DNA from: Terebella lapidaria
Taxonomy: Eukaryota > Annelida > Polychaeta > Terebellida > Terebellidae
DNA length: 64,000 bases
Direction: 5' to 3'
Assembly: GCA_949152475.1 (NCBI GenBank)
Contig: OX424562.1
Location: 39,790,157-39,854,156 of the forward strand
In this document: positions 22,495-39,700 of the stretch, piece by piece
Numbering within the stretch: the first letter of the stretch is position 1
Layout of the letters: each line of letters begins with the position of its first letter
The notes under the pieces: model-generated
Told to the model about the DNA's origin: nothing
The model's database searches: none
The model's input: only the letters and a program-made list of their open reading frames with translations
Position numbers and translations under genes: made by a program

Positions 22495-24100
22495 TGTTGT
22501 TTAGTGACTCAATTCGTACATCTTCGGCTATTTCCGTGATCCTTCGTTGTATCAGCAGAGAGTGTACGCTTTTGTATCAGTGTATGGCGGGAAACTGAAG
22601 ACGCCATGAATTGTGATTCCGAATAAATATATCCGTGAATTTGGTACCCAGGCGCGGCAAATTATGGTAAATATTATGGTAAATATATTTATTATAGAGA
22701 GCTCTTGTGATTGGATTAGTCTAATGAGATGGTGAAAACAGCTAGCTAAGCTTTCTGAAAATAACCGTGGTGCAATCATCAAATAGTGAAATAAGTGGAT
22801 ACTAACTCGAGAGATTATTTATTGTCATGGCACAGTGGTAAAGCTATTCTTTATGAACCCTGAAGATGAAAACTCAATCACTTTATCAAATCATTAAAAA
22901 TCAGTTGAATTGATCAGTGAACCGATTTAGATTTGACATAATATCCTGTTTAGGTTCTCCTTAAATATTGATAAGATTGCCCAGATTCTGGCTAAATTAT
23001 TTCATTATGGTAAATATTGTGGTAACCAGGGCTTTACAACAATCTAATGATGATGATCTATATCGATTACTAGATCTAGTATCTATACAAAAATTGTAAT
23101 ACTGTCGACCGTGTTGCCTATATATACTATGAGTATTATATACTATAAGTATTTTGCTTAACCGACTTCATGTTTAAAATATGTTGTGGACAAAACCTAT
23201 GGTTCAGACGATATAATGCGGGTCCCAATATGAACAGAGTCCTTCACAGAGCACCTAGTAACCGCCAGCCGCTCTGAGACCCTGGGCGGGCCCCAGACCC
23301 CACGCCAACATATCCTGTCCCAATCGCATTGGTGCTTCCAGTTTTTTTTTTCAAATCCTGGGGGCGCGCCTGTTGGTACCGACATTAATTAATGCCCAGT
23401 TCAGTTAGATTAGAAAAATGTGATAGATCAGTCAATAGAATCTATTAGATTTTCAACTGAACTGCTGACAAACGTATTGACGAAAAAATATAGATATCTT
23501 ATGAGCTTGATAGCCCAACATAGCACCGCACATCTAAGCCTACAGCCTATATTGCAAATAAATGAATGAACCTTCCACTGATTGTGATACAACAATAAAC
23601 GATAATATATTGTGCAAGAATAGTGAATAAAATGTCCATTTTAGTTAATTCTCCAGCCAGTAGGCCAATACATGTGACTATCTTTAGGACTATCGTCGGG
23701 GTACCTAATCATCGACCCTGTCCTCAATCATCGACCCCTGCAAACACTGCCAAACAGCTGTGCAAAACAGACATCTGACAATAACCACATTGAAAGTACT
23801 TCTAATACACATTTCAGCACATTTCACATTTTAGTTTATTGCAGTTTTGCCCAGTCGATTGCAGGGGTCGACGATTAGGGAGAGGGCCGATGATTATTCT
23901 TTATCTTTTTTTATAGGCCTATTCATTTCATTATCATGCACTGATGAGAGAACAGACCTAGGCCTTACAGTTTGATATGTTAATCCCAACTTATTCATAA
24001 TCATGACTATTTTTCTCTTGATTGTATGTTTATCTGTAACAGATGGGCCACAACATAATCTTGCGATCGTTGAAAATACAAATTTAACGTAGTCGTGTCG
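22495..24100. other. Intergenic region between UBL7 and CAMK4
   Basis: The two genes diverge from here, so it should hold both promoters. No TATA box is evident for UBL7. I see no other gene or RNA. Confidence 0.5.
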
Positions 24101-24138
24101 TCGCGGTGTCAGATTTTCCCACGGTCGGTTACCAGAAG

Positions 24139-24146
24139 TGACGTCA
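24139..24146. promoter_or_regulatory. Consensus CRE upstream of the CaMKIV gene
   Basis: A full palindromic TGACGTCA, the CREB/ATF consensus. It is about 130 bp upstream of a candidate noncoding first-exon donor (gtgagt at 24,272). It is the only perfect CRE I noticed near this gene. Confidence 0.5.
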
Positions 24147-24149
24147 CAC

Positions 24150-24271
24150 ATTGCTTGGTTGCAATGACAACAAAGACAGGTGCTCTGCAAGGTGCTTGCT
24201 GAAACTGTCATTGAAAGGGAAACTTACTTGTAGATGTACTAGTACTCTGCAATAACGAGGAAATATAGAAA
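24150..24271 (+). other. Candidate noncoding first exon of CAMK4
   Basis: The sequence ends GAAA before a consensus gtgagt donor at 24,272. The coding exon at 25,582 is preceded by a ctctctag acceptor at about 25,530-25,538, so an upstream 5' UTR exon is expected. The start boundary is a guess from the nearby CRE. Confidence 0.3.
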
Positions 24272-24970
24272 GTGAGTATGTTTTGCCAATTCACATGTAA
24301 TGCAAATAGAACAAATTGTTTTGACATTGAGTTCTGACTGTGGCCTGTTGCCCCCTGGTTGCATATATGGCTGTTGTAGTTTGTATGATATTATCAGTGA
24401 TTATGGTTTGCATGGATGCATTGACCTGATGATTATACTGGAATAATCATAATCTGATAATATGGAATACATGTATAGCTCATATATACGATGGAGACTT
24501 GGGAATTGGTTATTGGGAATTTCGTAGTATCAACATGATTAAGCCATGGTTTACACTACAGAATTCCCCATTCCCATGTCCTCACCGGCTTTTTGTAGGT
24601 AGCCTATCCATAATATCAGATCATTCCTTTAATTATTATTTTTTGGTAAAAGAATACAACTTACATAATAGTCGAGACGTGTAAATTGTTGGTGCTGTCA
24701 GTAATTGAATTCAATTCTGTTGTGTGGTCCAACTGCTCAATTACTACTTACTCGAATTCTGCAGCACGTACTGTACTAAAATGTGTCACCCAAGAACTCA
24801 TGTTGCTGACATGCTGTCTCAAAAAAACTGGGAAAAAAATGTACCGATAGGTTCGACTACCACAAAATATTATGGTGTGCAAATGTCTCTACAATATTGT
24901 TCATATAGTTACCTTGATAGCACGTTCGAATCTCTAACTGATATACATCATCATAACACTAGGCAAAGTA

Positions 24971-25186
24971 CGAGCCATCCATCTTAAATTCGCCGCATTC
25001 CCAAATTCGCCAACGTGGATTTCAGGCCATGTAATGTAAATGAAACTAACAAGTTCGATCATCAATCGAGACTCTGATATCCAATCTTTGTTCCAGTAAT
25101 TTATTACCCACAAAACGAGCTTCTTAGTTCTGATAATATCAAGTTGGCGAACTTTGGGATGCGGCGAATTTAGGACGGATGGCTCA
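24971..25186. mobile_element. 216-bp Tc1/mariner-type MITE
   Basis: Inverted ends of about 45 bp: the left begins GAGCCATCCATCTTAAATTC after one C, and the right is its near-perfect complement ending GGATGGCTC plus A. TA flanks both ends (24,969-24,970 and 25,187-25,188), as Tc1/mariner transposases produce. There is no coding capacity. It lies in the presumed first intron of CAMK4. Confidence 0.8.
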
Positions 25187-25581
25187 TAGGTCTTCCAATT
25201 TATTCATCAAAAGCACCAGTAGTGTAGCAGCCAAACGTAAACTCTCTTATGTTTATTGGAGCTACTTTGTAGAACAAGTTGCCCAACCATGTTAAAAGCA
25301 GTACCAGTGTCTCATGCTTTAAATCAAGATATTGGGCTCAATACAACAGTAATGCTCACTAATCAATAACTTTATCAATTCACTGTCATCATCTTTTTAT
25401 CATGTGTGTATCATTTGTGTTATGTATGTATATGTGTCTGTGAGGGCTTTATTATAAAGTAGCCGATGGCTAAATAGATACCCTGAATAAATGAATTTTG
25501 TAATTATTATTATCATTATTATCCTGATCACTCTCTAGAACAGAACATAGACACTTGATCAGTGATCACATCAGCTACACC

Positions 25582-29625
<4,044 letters not shown>

Positions 29626-29993
29626 CCGGGCACAACAATAGACTGACACACGACATATCTACGTATCGCGATAGCTTCTTGTACTCTGGGTGCAATGGTG
29701 AATCTAAGACTGTGGATTCGACAGGTGTAACAAGGGGTGTGGGCGTTTCATCATATATTAGGTTGGATGACATTGTATTTGAAACAAGCTGTTAATATAT
29801 CATTCCCCCTGTTTAAATCGTTGAATGTGTGAATATTGTAGAAGAATGTTACTATTGTTACCCAGTGTTGTGTATACATGTTTTCTGTGATATTTCATTT
29901 ATTACCGCCCGTCTTGTACAAGATGTAGAAAATATACTAGTATGTTTTTGGTATACCATATTACAGGATTATGTACATTTGACTGTTCAACCC

Positions 29994-29999
29994 AATAAA
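29994..29999 (+). terminator. PolyA signal of CAMK4
   Basis: AATAAA about 370 bp after the stop codon, the first clear signal downstream of the gene. Confidence 0.55.
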
Positions 30000-30019
30000 G
30001 TTTCCCTGAGGTGTTTTGG

Positions 30020-31260
30020 ATATATATTGAAGAAGATTAACACAGGGATAAGTACATTGTATTTATTAAATATATATATATATTCATAATTTAAACATGA
30101 CAAACTTGAAAATTCTGATACATGTTGTCTACTGCACAGAGAGTACTAAACAAGATCCAAGGTTTTTTGGTGAAACATTCTTGAAGTGGCAGATGAAGCA
30201 GGATCTAGGTAGGGTGTAAGCTGTATATGAGCATTCAATTCTCAAGGCTTTCCAAAAGTACTAATATCATTTCTTTTTTTTCCAGCATATTTCATTTTTT
30301 CTTACATCACATGATACACAGCACCTAGGCCACTGCACTAACACATAACAGTGGAATGGTTAACAAAAGCCCCATCTGCACAAAAAATTGAAGAAAAAGA
30401 TATATATTTCACACAATATATATTGCACAATGTAAATGATGGAATGATTAATTGAAACTGTTTGTGCTGAGTGCACACTACATGTACGGGTGGAATGGAT
30501 AAATATGCAGTTCTAATGGAATGATTAAATATACATGTACAAGATTAATTAACAAATGTATTATCATTTTTGTGATTCAAATATTTTCCCGTCTCAAAAT
30601 CGGGTATTATGCATACAGGTAAATAGCAACAAATGTACAAATATCTGTACGTGAGACACTAAACATGAGACGCAACTCTTCAGAGACCTACGAGTAAACT
30701 GTACAAAATATCTAACACAATAACAGTTTGAACATGAACAATGTGTCAAATTATATCAAGATCTAGACCTACCGATATCATGTATACAGTGGAAGAATTT
30801 CAAAAAAAAGGAGCCACATTTCTCAGCAGTTTCAACATTATACACATGCTTGTATAACTCATGTAATACCTCAGATCACATCACTTAAATATCCCAAACA
30901 AAACACTGAATTCATGTTATATTGGCAACACAATATTACTAATTGGCATGAATAGATTCTTGTGGCCTGTTCAGCTGATCGCATTCAGCTGTGTTGAAAA
31001 TATTCACACAAGGCATTCCATAACATGGTCCCAATACAGAGTGATATGTAAAATGTTGTCCTCGCAACTTACACAAGTCCATTTAATAAACGTACACACA
31101 CAAGGCAATATGGAAAATTACAAGACAGTGATGGTCCCACTCTTAACATGCCTATAAATATAGATTCTAACATGGTAAAATTTGCAATTAGAAATGTTTT
31201 GATCACTTTCTGACGTATTTGTGCCACACTGTCTTTCACTCTGTATGCAAAACTAACCTC
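30020..31260. other. Gene-free stretch
   Basis: AT-rich intergenic DNA between CAMK4 and the 147-bp tandem repeat; nothing recognisable on either strand. Confidence 0.45.
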
Positions 31261-31309
31261 ACACTAGACGTCAAGGCCTAAAGATGCCTTGGAGGCATTT
31301 CGGTGTGAT

Positions 31310-32058
31310 GAATAATTTATAATACTAGATATCGACGAAAATGAAAAATGTCGACAAATTTCGGGTCAAGGTCAAAGTTAATCCATAATACCCCTTAGAC
31401 ATGTTTGTCTAGGGCGACGAGTCCGAAAGTAACGTCCGTTTCGCTCTACGACGCACCGTTTCCGAGATATCGACGAAAACGAAAAATGCCGACTCGGCAA
31501 AAAAATTTCGGGTCAAGGTCAAAGTTCATCAATAATTCCCCGTAGACATGTTTGTCTAGTGCGACGAGTCCGAAAATAACGTCCGTTTCGCTCTACGACG
31601 CACCGTTTCCGAGATATCGACGAAAACGAAAAATGCCGACTCGGCAAAAAAATTTCGGGTCAAGGTCAAAGTTCATCCATAATACCCCTTAGACATGTTT
31701 GTCTAGTGCGACGAGTCCGAAAATAACGTCCGTTTCGCTCTACGACGCACCGTTTCCGAGATATCGACGAAAACGAAAAATGCCGACTCGGCAAAAAAAT
31801 TTCGGGTCAAGGTCAAAGTTCATCCATAATACCCCTTGGACATGTTTGTCTAGTGCGACGAGTCCGAAAATAACGTCCGTTTCGCTCTACGACGCACCGT
31901 TTCCGAGATATCGACGAAAACGAAAAATGCCGACTCGGCAAAAAAATTTCGGGTCAAGGTCAAAGTTCATCCATAATACCCCTTAGACATGTTTGTCTAG
32001 TGCGACGAGTCCGAAAATAACGTCCGTTTCGCTCTACGACGCACCGTTTCCGAGATAT
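31310..32058 (+). repeat. 147-bp tandem repeat, about five units
   Basis: The block GCGACGAGTCCGAAA begins at 31,414, 31,561, 31,708, 31,855 and 32,002, an exact 147-bp spacing each time. Units differ at only a few positions. Each carries 'gtttcgctctacgacgcacc', a 'gagatatcgacgaaaacg' block and 'gggtcaaggtcaaag'. Since 147 is divisible by three, reading frames repeat in phase, which explains the 95-codon frame at 31,699. There is no sign that it is expressed. Confidence 0.92.
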
Positions 32059-32730
32059 GCAGGATGAATCAAGGATGACTCAGCAAAAAATTATTTCGAC
32101 CTCTAGGTCAAAGGTCGTTTGAGGTATCGATCCCAAAATCAATAGGGTTCTTCCCTGGTGATATATAAACCTCCGTGCAAAATTCTGCAACTATTGCCTG
32201 AATATTTTTTGAGTTATCGTCCGGAAACCAAGTTCCTCGATTTCATCCTCATGGACCTCGGAGCCGGATCAAAAAAAAAAGTACACCCTAGAGATGTTTG
32301 TCTAGGGCGACGAGTCCGAAAATAACGTCCGTTTCGCTCTGCGATGCACGGTTTCCGAGATATGCAGGAAGCCTCAAGGATGAATCAGCAAAAAATTATT
32401 TTGACCTCTAGGTCAAAGGTCGTTTGACGGATCGATCCCAAAATCAATAGGGTTCTTCCCTGGTGGCATATGAACCTCCATGCAGAGTTCTGCAACTATT
32501 GCATAAATATTTTTCCAGTTATCGTCCGGAAACCAAGTCTTAAAATTAGCCTTGATTTCATCCTCACGGACCTCACGGACCTCCGATCCGGCTCAAAAAG
32601 AATAGGGTTCTTCCTCATATCATTTCTGACTTGCGGTGAAAATTTGACAAGGATCCGTCAAGGCAATCTAAAGTTATCGTCCGGAAACCAAAAGTGGCGG
32701 AAGAAGAAAAAAAAAAAAAAAAAAAAAAAA
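32059..32730 (+). repeat. Diverged second-order repeats and poly-A tract
   Basis: Two related segments (about 32,040-32,240 and 32,306-32,540) each start with or follow the GCGACGAGTCC block. They continue with 'gcaaaaaattatttcgacc', 'atcaatagggttcttccctg' and 'ttatcgtccggaaaccaag'. A third partial copy follows to 32,695, then an A tract of about 22 bases at 32,709-32,730. It looks like one composite repetitive element together with the 147-bp array. Confidence 0.75.
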
Positions 32731-32786
32731 TTCTGCTAAAACCATAAAGGCATTTCTGCCGAAATGCCTTTATGGTTTTAGCAGAA
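32731..32786. repeat. Perfect 56-nt hairpin
   Basis: Arms of 26 nt, starting TTCTGCTAAAACCATAAAGG, are perfectly complementary around a TGCC loop. It abuts the poly-A tract and closes the repetitive block. A short relative of its inner part (GGCATTTCGG) occurs near 31,290 at the other end of the block. Confidence 0.92.
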
Positions 32787-33755
32787 TAATGAAACAGTAA
32801 TTTGAATAAAATAAGCATAATACAATGTATGTTAAACTGAATACACTATACAAATTATCTTTGGTGCTTTACACTTGCGTAACTCCCGCTCTCAATACTG
32901 ACTTACTGGAACACAGAAAGCTGTTGTGGCTTATAGCTAATCAGGTTGCAACAAAAAAAATACATTGATAAATACTTTGAATACAAAGAAATGAAATGCA
33001 AAGAGAATCCACAAACTCTTCATCAACACCAGTAATATTTAATGTACTTTTACATGTGTATGTCATCTTAACTAGGCAGGTATAGCATATGATCGAAGAT
33101 GATCTGAATACAATAATATATATCGCTGCAATACCGATGTTGAACAATAAAGAACACACGCTGTGCGACATCTGAATTCAATACCTGTTCCACATTATGA
33201 TTGTACAGTTCAAATTCTCAGTATTGTTATGCTAAGTAACTCAGGTGTTAGTATAATTTCAGTAAGTAAATTGCACAATTGGCACAAAACAAACCACCAA
33301 CAATAACGAAAACAAAAGCTACACTGGACTTGAAACAAGCCACAACACGAAGCAATGATTGGTCCACCCTTGGAAGATCAAGATTACATAAACTTTGAAA
33401 TTTGCACCATAAAGGTCTTCTGTGATTGATAATAAAATATACAGTTGATGTTTCAAAAACATTCTAACACATTGAGAATGCTGCTATGATCAACTGATCA
33501 AATTCTAGATGGCTCTGGATTGAAACCATCGAGATAAATGCTATACATGTATGCTAGTGTATAGTTATGTTCACACGAAAATGCTTTCTTTCAAAATTGC
33601 TTGAGATAAATGCACAAGCCATGGTCAGAATCAAGCTCCCGTACATATCACTGAACTGAATATCTGTCTTGAGAAGGTGAACTTTTGTAATTGAACTCGA
33701 AGTCTTCACAGCTAAGAAGAGGTGAAAATCACGTGGATGAGGCTCTTGCTGAATA

Positions 33756-36700
33756 TCACAACTCGGAGATTGGTATCCCTTCCTGCCAGAAACAAGTAAC
33801 AATCACGGTTATTTTCACATGATTGACTGCACTTACATGACAATGACTACAAAGAAATCACTTAAAAGCATGCTACAAATCAACAGCACAAATTTATAAA
33901 GGCATATGAATTTTACTAAAGACTCGAGCATAGCGATGGATCTGAGACTGACCTGAAGCAGATGTGAGATGGAGCCGAACTGGTTGAATGGAACCCTCGA
34001 CACTCGAGCTATCTCTCTCAACTCCTCCTCCGTCATGCCGCTAAAACTCGGGTTGGAGAACGCAAAGTCCCCTCCCGACTTCTGACCTTGCAAATCTGAC
34101 AAAACACAATGTTTGTCAGCAAGAGAAATAAGTGCTTCCATGATATATGTGGAGAGTTGAAGCACACAAATACAGTGATAGTCAACTGACCTTCGAGCAG
34201 CTGGCGTTTATCTCCCTTGTCTGTAGGATACAGTCGACCATCTTGTTGTTCTTTACGTATCCGTGGTAACGTTGAGCTCTCCTCCTTGTCTGACGAGCGA
34301 CTCAGGTCGCCACTGACTCGAATGTCCGAGGAGTCCACCAGGTTACTGGCGCTCGCACTACGCTCTCTGTGACCTGAGGTCAAGCGCTTCTCGTGACTGC
34401 CTCTGTCCGGGTTCTTTTTGTACTTCGGGCCGCTACTTGAGCTGCCTGTGAAATCTTCCCTGGAACTGGGTGCCATGGAGATGGAAGGAGAGGGGTCCGC
34501 GTGGTCCTTCACGCGGTCCCCGCCACCAAACCTGCGCCCCGATCCACGAGGCAAACTGTTCATGAGCATGCTGTCGGCGTACTCGTCCCTGTAATGAAGA
34601 CGCTTGGAGCGACACTGGTCAAGAGCCAGAGCCTGCAGCGTCAGGGCCTCCTTCAGGCTCGGATCACGACGGAGGTCTGCGCCTTGCGTGTGCTCTACGA
34701 GGTCCGGGATTTTCCCACTACTGCCGTGTGAGATCATCCTGTCTGTGTGGTTGCCGTGGCGACTGTCCCCGCAGTAGAAGCTCCTGGGTGAGCCAGGGAG
34801 GGAGTGAGAGGAGTCGGCATCGAAGGACCCTCGTGGGGTGGTACTGGGCAGGGATCGACTCCGCAGGGAGCGCTGGGCCAGGGTCGGTGCCATGTGGACC
34901 ACGGCCGCCGAGCGAGACGAAGCCTTGCTGCTACGGCCTGGCACGCCTTCCTCAGACGTCAGAGTGCAGGTGTCTGTGAAAGAGGATAAAATCTTGAACC
35001 GCATCGCTATAATACAACATACATGTGTATGTCACAAGCAGCTGAACTGTATATCTGGAAATATTCCAAATATCTCTGTATCACTGAACAAAACATAACA
35101 ATTTTTAAGTTCCAATGATAATTTTGCGGTGTCCACCTGACTATAGACAGCTACTGATCAGCTCCACACAGAAAATCAGAGACCGATTATGATATGTCAC
35201 TTTAGCTCATTAGCAACTCTATGTGAATCTTACAAACAATCACAAATAAAGAGCCATGCATAATAGGTGAAAACTATAAATGTATATAAATTGAATGTCA
35301 TATCTATATACTTCAATGTTACTGTAAATATCACTAGAAGCCTGATGGCACATACCTCCAGAGTAGGAGGATGGTCCACGTGAGGAGAACCCCGTGGGAC
35401 TTGTCGACTCATTCAGAGACCGGAGCTTCCGCTTCAGGGCCAACGCCTTCTCCTGCTCGCAAAAAAAAAACATTTCCTCCTTTTCAAACATCTTCACGCA
35501 ACAATCATTGTATACTTCGCTGATAGTTTTATCATCACCTCTGGTTAATGTTGTTGTAGTGGATGTGTACAGCCAGTTGTTAATTCTTAATTGACCGACC
35601 TGTTCCCGCTGTAGGTGTTGTCTCGTCTGTTTCAGCTCCTCTTCAGTCCGTTTCCAGGCACGTCTGTGAGCTAGGATCAGTCCCCGCGCCCTCTGGATCA
35701 CAGGCTGTGTCAGGTCTGTACATGTGGACGTGAACATGGTCAGAAATACCAATGAATTAACACATTGACTTGTATTTACAACACTACAACTCTATCGAAC
35801 AGTTTGTCAAATACTTGTGAGTATTTTATTGCAAATATTTTGTGTAATAGAAGATAAGATGACTATTATGTCACATCCCAGTAGCCTGACCATAGTGTAT
35901 GCGTCCTATCCTCCACAGTCGGAGCACGATGAGGAGTCCTACACTGTACGTGACAATCCGCCCGGTTACAGCAGCCGTCAGCGCAATGTACAGCGCAAAT
36001 GTTACCAGGACAACCAGCGCGTCAAACACCTGCCACTTGTCGTACACCAAGTCCACTCCTCGGGAGGCGATACGCAGGATAATCTGTGTGAACAATGGGA
36101 AGTTAATCAGACGTATCATACAGAAAACTTTAAAGCTATAAATATTGTATTTTGGAATATTGTTGGAGAAATGAGTTATGTGTACATGTATTGGTATAAA
36201 TGCCTTTTATGGCGAACAAAACGATTAAAATTGATTTTGAGACAAAAATCACATCGCATGATATATCTATGATATGAAGGTTTCACAATTTGTCCTTATA
36301 GCACATATCCAAGCTTAAATATTGAATGAATTGTCTAAGACAATTGGATTATCCTCACAAACATTTTTTCACCACAAAACACAATATCATACAATACACA
36401 CCTCCAACACAAAGAGGCAGAGGAGGGACAGTTCCACAATATGCATGACATGCTCTGCCGTGTCTACACCTGTCGGCGGGGGCGTTTCTGTCGAATTGAC
36501 GTCCTGGCGAACAACTTCGTCAGTCGGAGGCACTGCGTACAACACGTACGGGAATATTAGGCATTGGCAATCAGGTTAAGGTTAAAGTGAAGGTGAGGTC
36601 AGATTATTCTATTTGATTTTCCACAAATCAGGATCACCCAGAAACAAACCATTTTGTTTTTGTACCATGAATACAAATTGGTACATGAATGACATGCACA

Positions 36701-39700
36701 TTCAAGCTATAGTTTCGGAACCTCTTCATCATTAGAATAAACCATTAAGCTTATTTAGCAACTACGGGATATTCCATTGGAGTCACCCTTCATGTAAAAG
36801 AAAGCAATACTTTAGCTTGCAGTTTTGAGTCACTGATCATTATTGACTCTATACATCATGTAGGCTGCCAATTTAGCACAATGACGTCAAGAATCTGAAG
36901 CTCAGCAATCTAATATGTTTTCCTACATTTGTTAATTGTTTTGGAAGGCTATTTTTTAGCTATGATCATGACAATAAGAAAATTTAGCCTTGTAGTTGTT
37001 TTGCGATGTGACATTGACCTGTAACATATGTTTGCTTTTCATTGTGCATCAGTACACATCTCAATATACATGTATTTTTGTTTGAACTAATAACCGACCC
37101 AGTAACAAACACAAGAAAACAACATGATGTACCTCACAAGACATTGGCCCAGGTGGTGTATGTATAAATACACCGTGTGCCGACTGTCACCGCTGTCAGC
37201 ATGTGCTGCATTTATACTGTCATGGTAACTTCCAACACCCACCCCTACCCAATTACGATATACCCAAAAAATACATTTCCATGGCAACAATAACACATAA
37301 AAATATGGTACTATATTAGAAGGCCATAATATTGACAATTAAGTACTTCACTGTGCTGAAAATATTAACAATACAGCTAACATGGCTAAGGAACATGTTA
37401 TATTCACATTCAGAAGTACAAAATATCGTCATCGATCAAACCATCAAATTTCCTTCGGATGACAATGTTGTAATAAAACCATTCTGAGCCTTGTAAGGAT
37501 GAAATTGGAATCTATAGATATTTATTTCTCGAGGGAAATGAGTCAATTTTATAATCGATCAATACCAAATTAATTACATGTACGTGCATTCCTTTCAAAT
37601 GAATATTTTCCATGAACTTTGTAACGAGATCAATTATTTTTCCTGGCTGTAAGCACCAGATGGTCCCAATCACAATACTATAAATCCACCTCGGCGGAGC
37701 CAGGCAGCATACATGGACATGATGTGGGGGATTTCACCGCGAACACAGCGATGATTGTCGATAAACCGCAACACCACTTAACAGACCCTACAGTTATCAG
37801 GCGCATCTATACGCAACTGCGACTCAGCGTGTATCCGTGATCAAGCATCCCATGTAACAGCAGTCGGTGATGGCAGACGGTATACTTCACCCCGACCAAT
37901 CAATGCCGGCCAGGTGTCACCTAGCAATGTCTGACGTACACTTCCCTCAACGGTCCATAGTTTAATCAATCATCACACCTTACACCACATATCCCAATTA
38001 CTGTATCGCTACCAATAACTCTACTACACATGTCTTGGGACAGAAAACTCTCTTAAAACAATGAAAGGGCATCCACATTAATTATTTTATTCTCTTTTTT
38101 TATTAATCTTCAAATACTACCGATAGTACATGTTGCTCACAGCATAGTAAAACACTCAGACTTGGCAAAACATTCACTGCCACTAATTGAGTATTCTGAG
38201 AGTCATGCATGATGCAAGTATCAACAGATTAAACCATGCAAAGTTCATCATGTTCATGCCCCTTATTAATGTATTATGCTGTAGCGTATTCAATGCAACA
38301 AAACACTCTGGAACGTTCGCTAACTTATGGGATATCTATGACTAGAATCAGTGGGGATGGCTCGGCAAACATTCGCCGATCAAGGGGGTCTTGAACACAC
38401 TACAGATCCCTTGCTTACCAATGTTACCTCCAGCTACACGTACATGAACAAGGTGTTTAGTACATTCAAGTTGTAGTGCAAATATTGTGAAACCAGCACT
38501 AAACGTAAACTGTAACACCCACACGGAATGCTGTCCCCACAAAAATACCACTAAAACAACATGAACAATGTCAATGACTTCACTAAAACAAAGACTTCAG
38601 AGCCAAACATTGAAACCCAGCATCATTATGAATTCTGACTCTGTACCAGACTTGACCCCACACTCACCTACGACGCGGAGTTATTGTGACCGCCCGACTG
38701 CTGATACTGACCTTGTATGACCTGTAACTCCATCAACAGCAGGAAAACCACCAGCAGCGTATCCATGACAACCAGCGTAACCAACACCGCCTGCACACGG
38801 ATCAGGTTCAGGAACTGGTGTAGTTTCTCCCGCGGGCTGTAAAACAATCAGGATTAATATATCGGTATGAGCAAAATGTGAAAAATTTGCACAGGGGGAG
38901 ATACCAACAGGTTGTTTTGGTATTTTTACTGCACGCTAAATCTAATTGACATGTTAATTGTATGTTGGAATGAACTATCATATACTATTTACAAATTTGT
39001 CCAAGATATACATGATCCATGCATTATCTATATAAACAGGTATACAGCATGTACATAGAAATGATATATGTACATGTATGATGAGTTTTATGTTAAGGAT
39101 GTATCTTTATAACATTATGTACAATGTTAATGAAACTATTGATATCTAACTGCATCTACATGTTATGTTATTTTTTAAATAAATTTACATTGTATACATA
39201 CTGGAATTAAATGCACATATCGGTATACATTGTATACCCATTTATTAAGCTGAAATAATGAAGGTAAGCATGATCTGATGATACCATGATATACATTTAA
39301 TATGAGGCAATTTTATGACTAACTACAAAATCACCAGAAGCGAAATCACACAGTGAAACATAAAAATATATATTTGGCAGGAGGTGGTGTGATGAACATA
39401 ATAAATCGATGCAGAATCACAAACCATGTTGAAACACAAACGTAAATGCTATAAAACATGTAAATGGCATTTGCATAATTTCAAAGAGATAACTTCAATA
39501 TAATTGTTTTTTGCTCGGAGGCTGAGCAGCTGCAGAAATATAACTAGCTACAGCAAGCTGCCGAACTATAACAGTGGGAAATGTTCCATGGGAAAAGGTT
39601 ACATTGTGAAAAAGACATGCGAAAATGCCATGCCGTGCATCAAAAAAAAATTATTATTTTTCCATTGTCGATACAACCATCAAAAATATTGAAAACCTTT

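Noticed and set aside
31699-31986. 95-codon frame made of a repeated 49-residue unit
   Set aside because: It follows automatically from a 147-bp repeat whose length is divisible by three; no start context, splice site or domain supports a protein.
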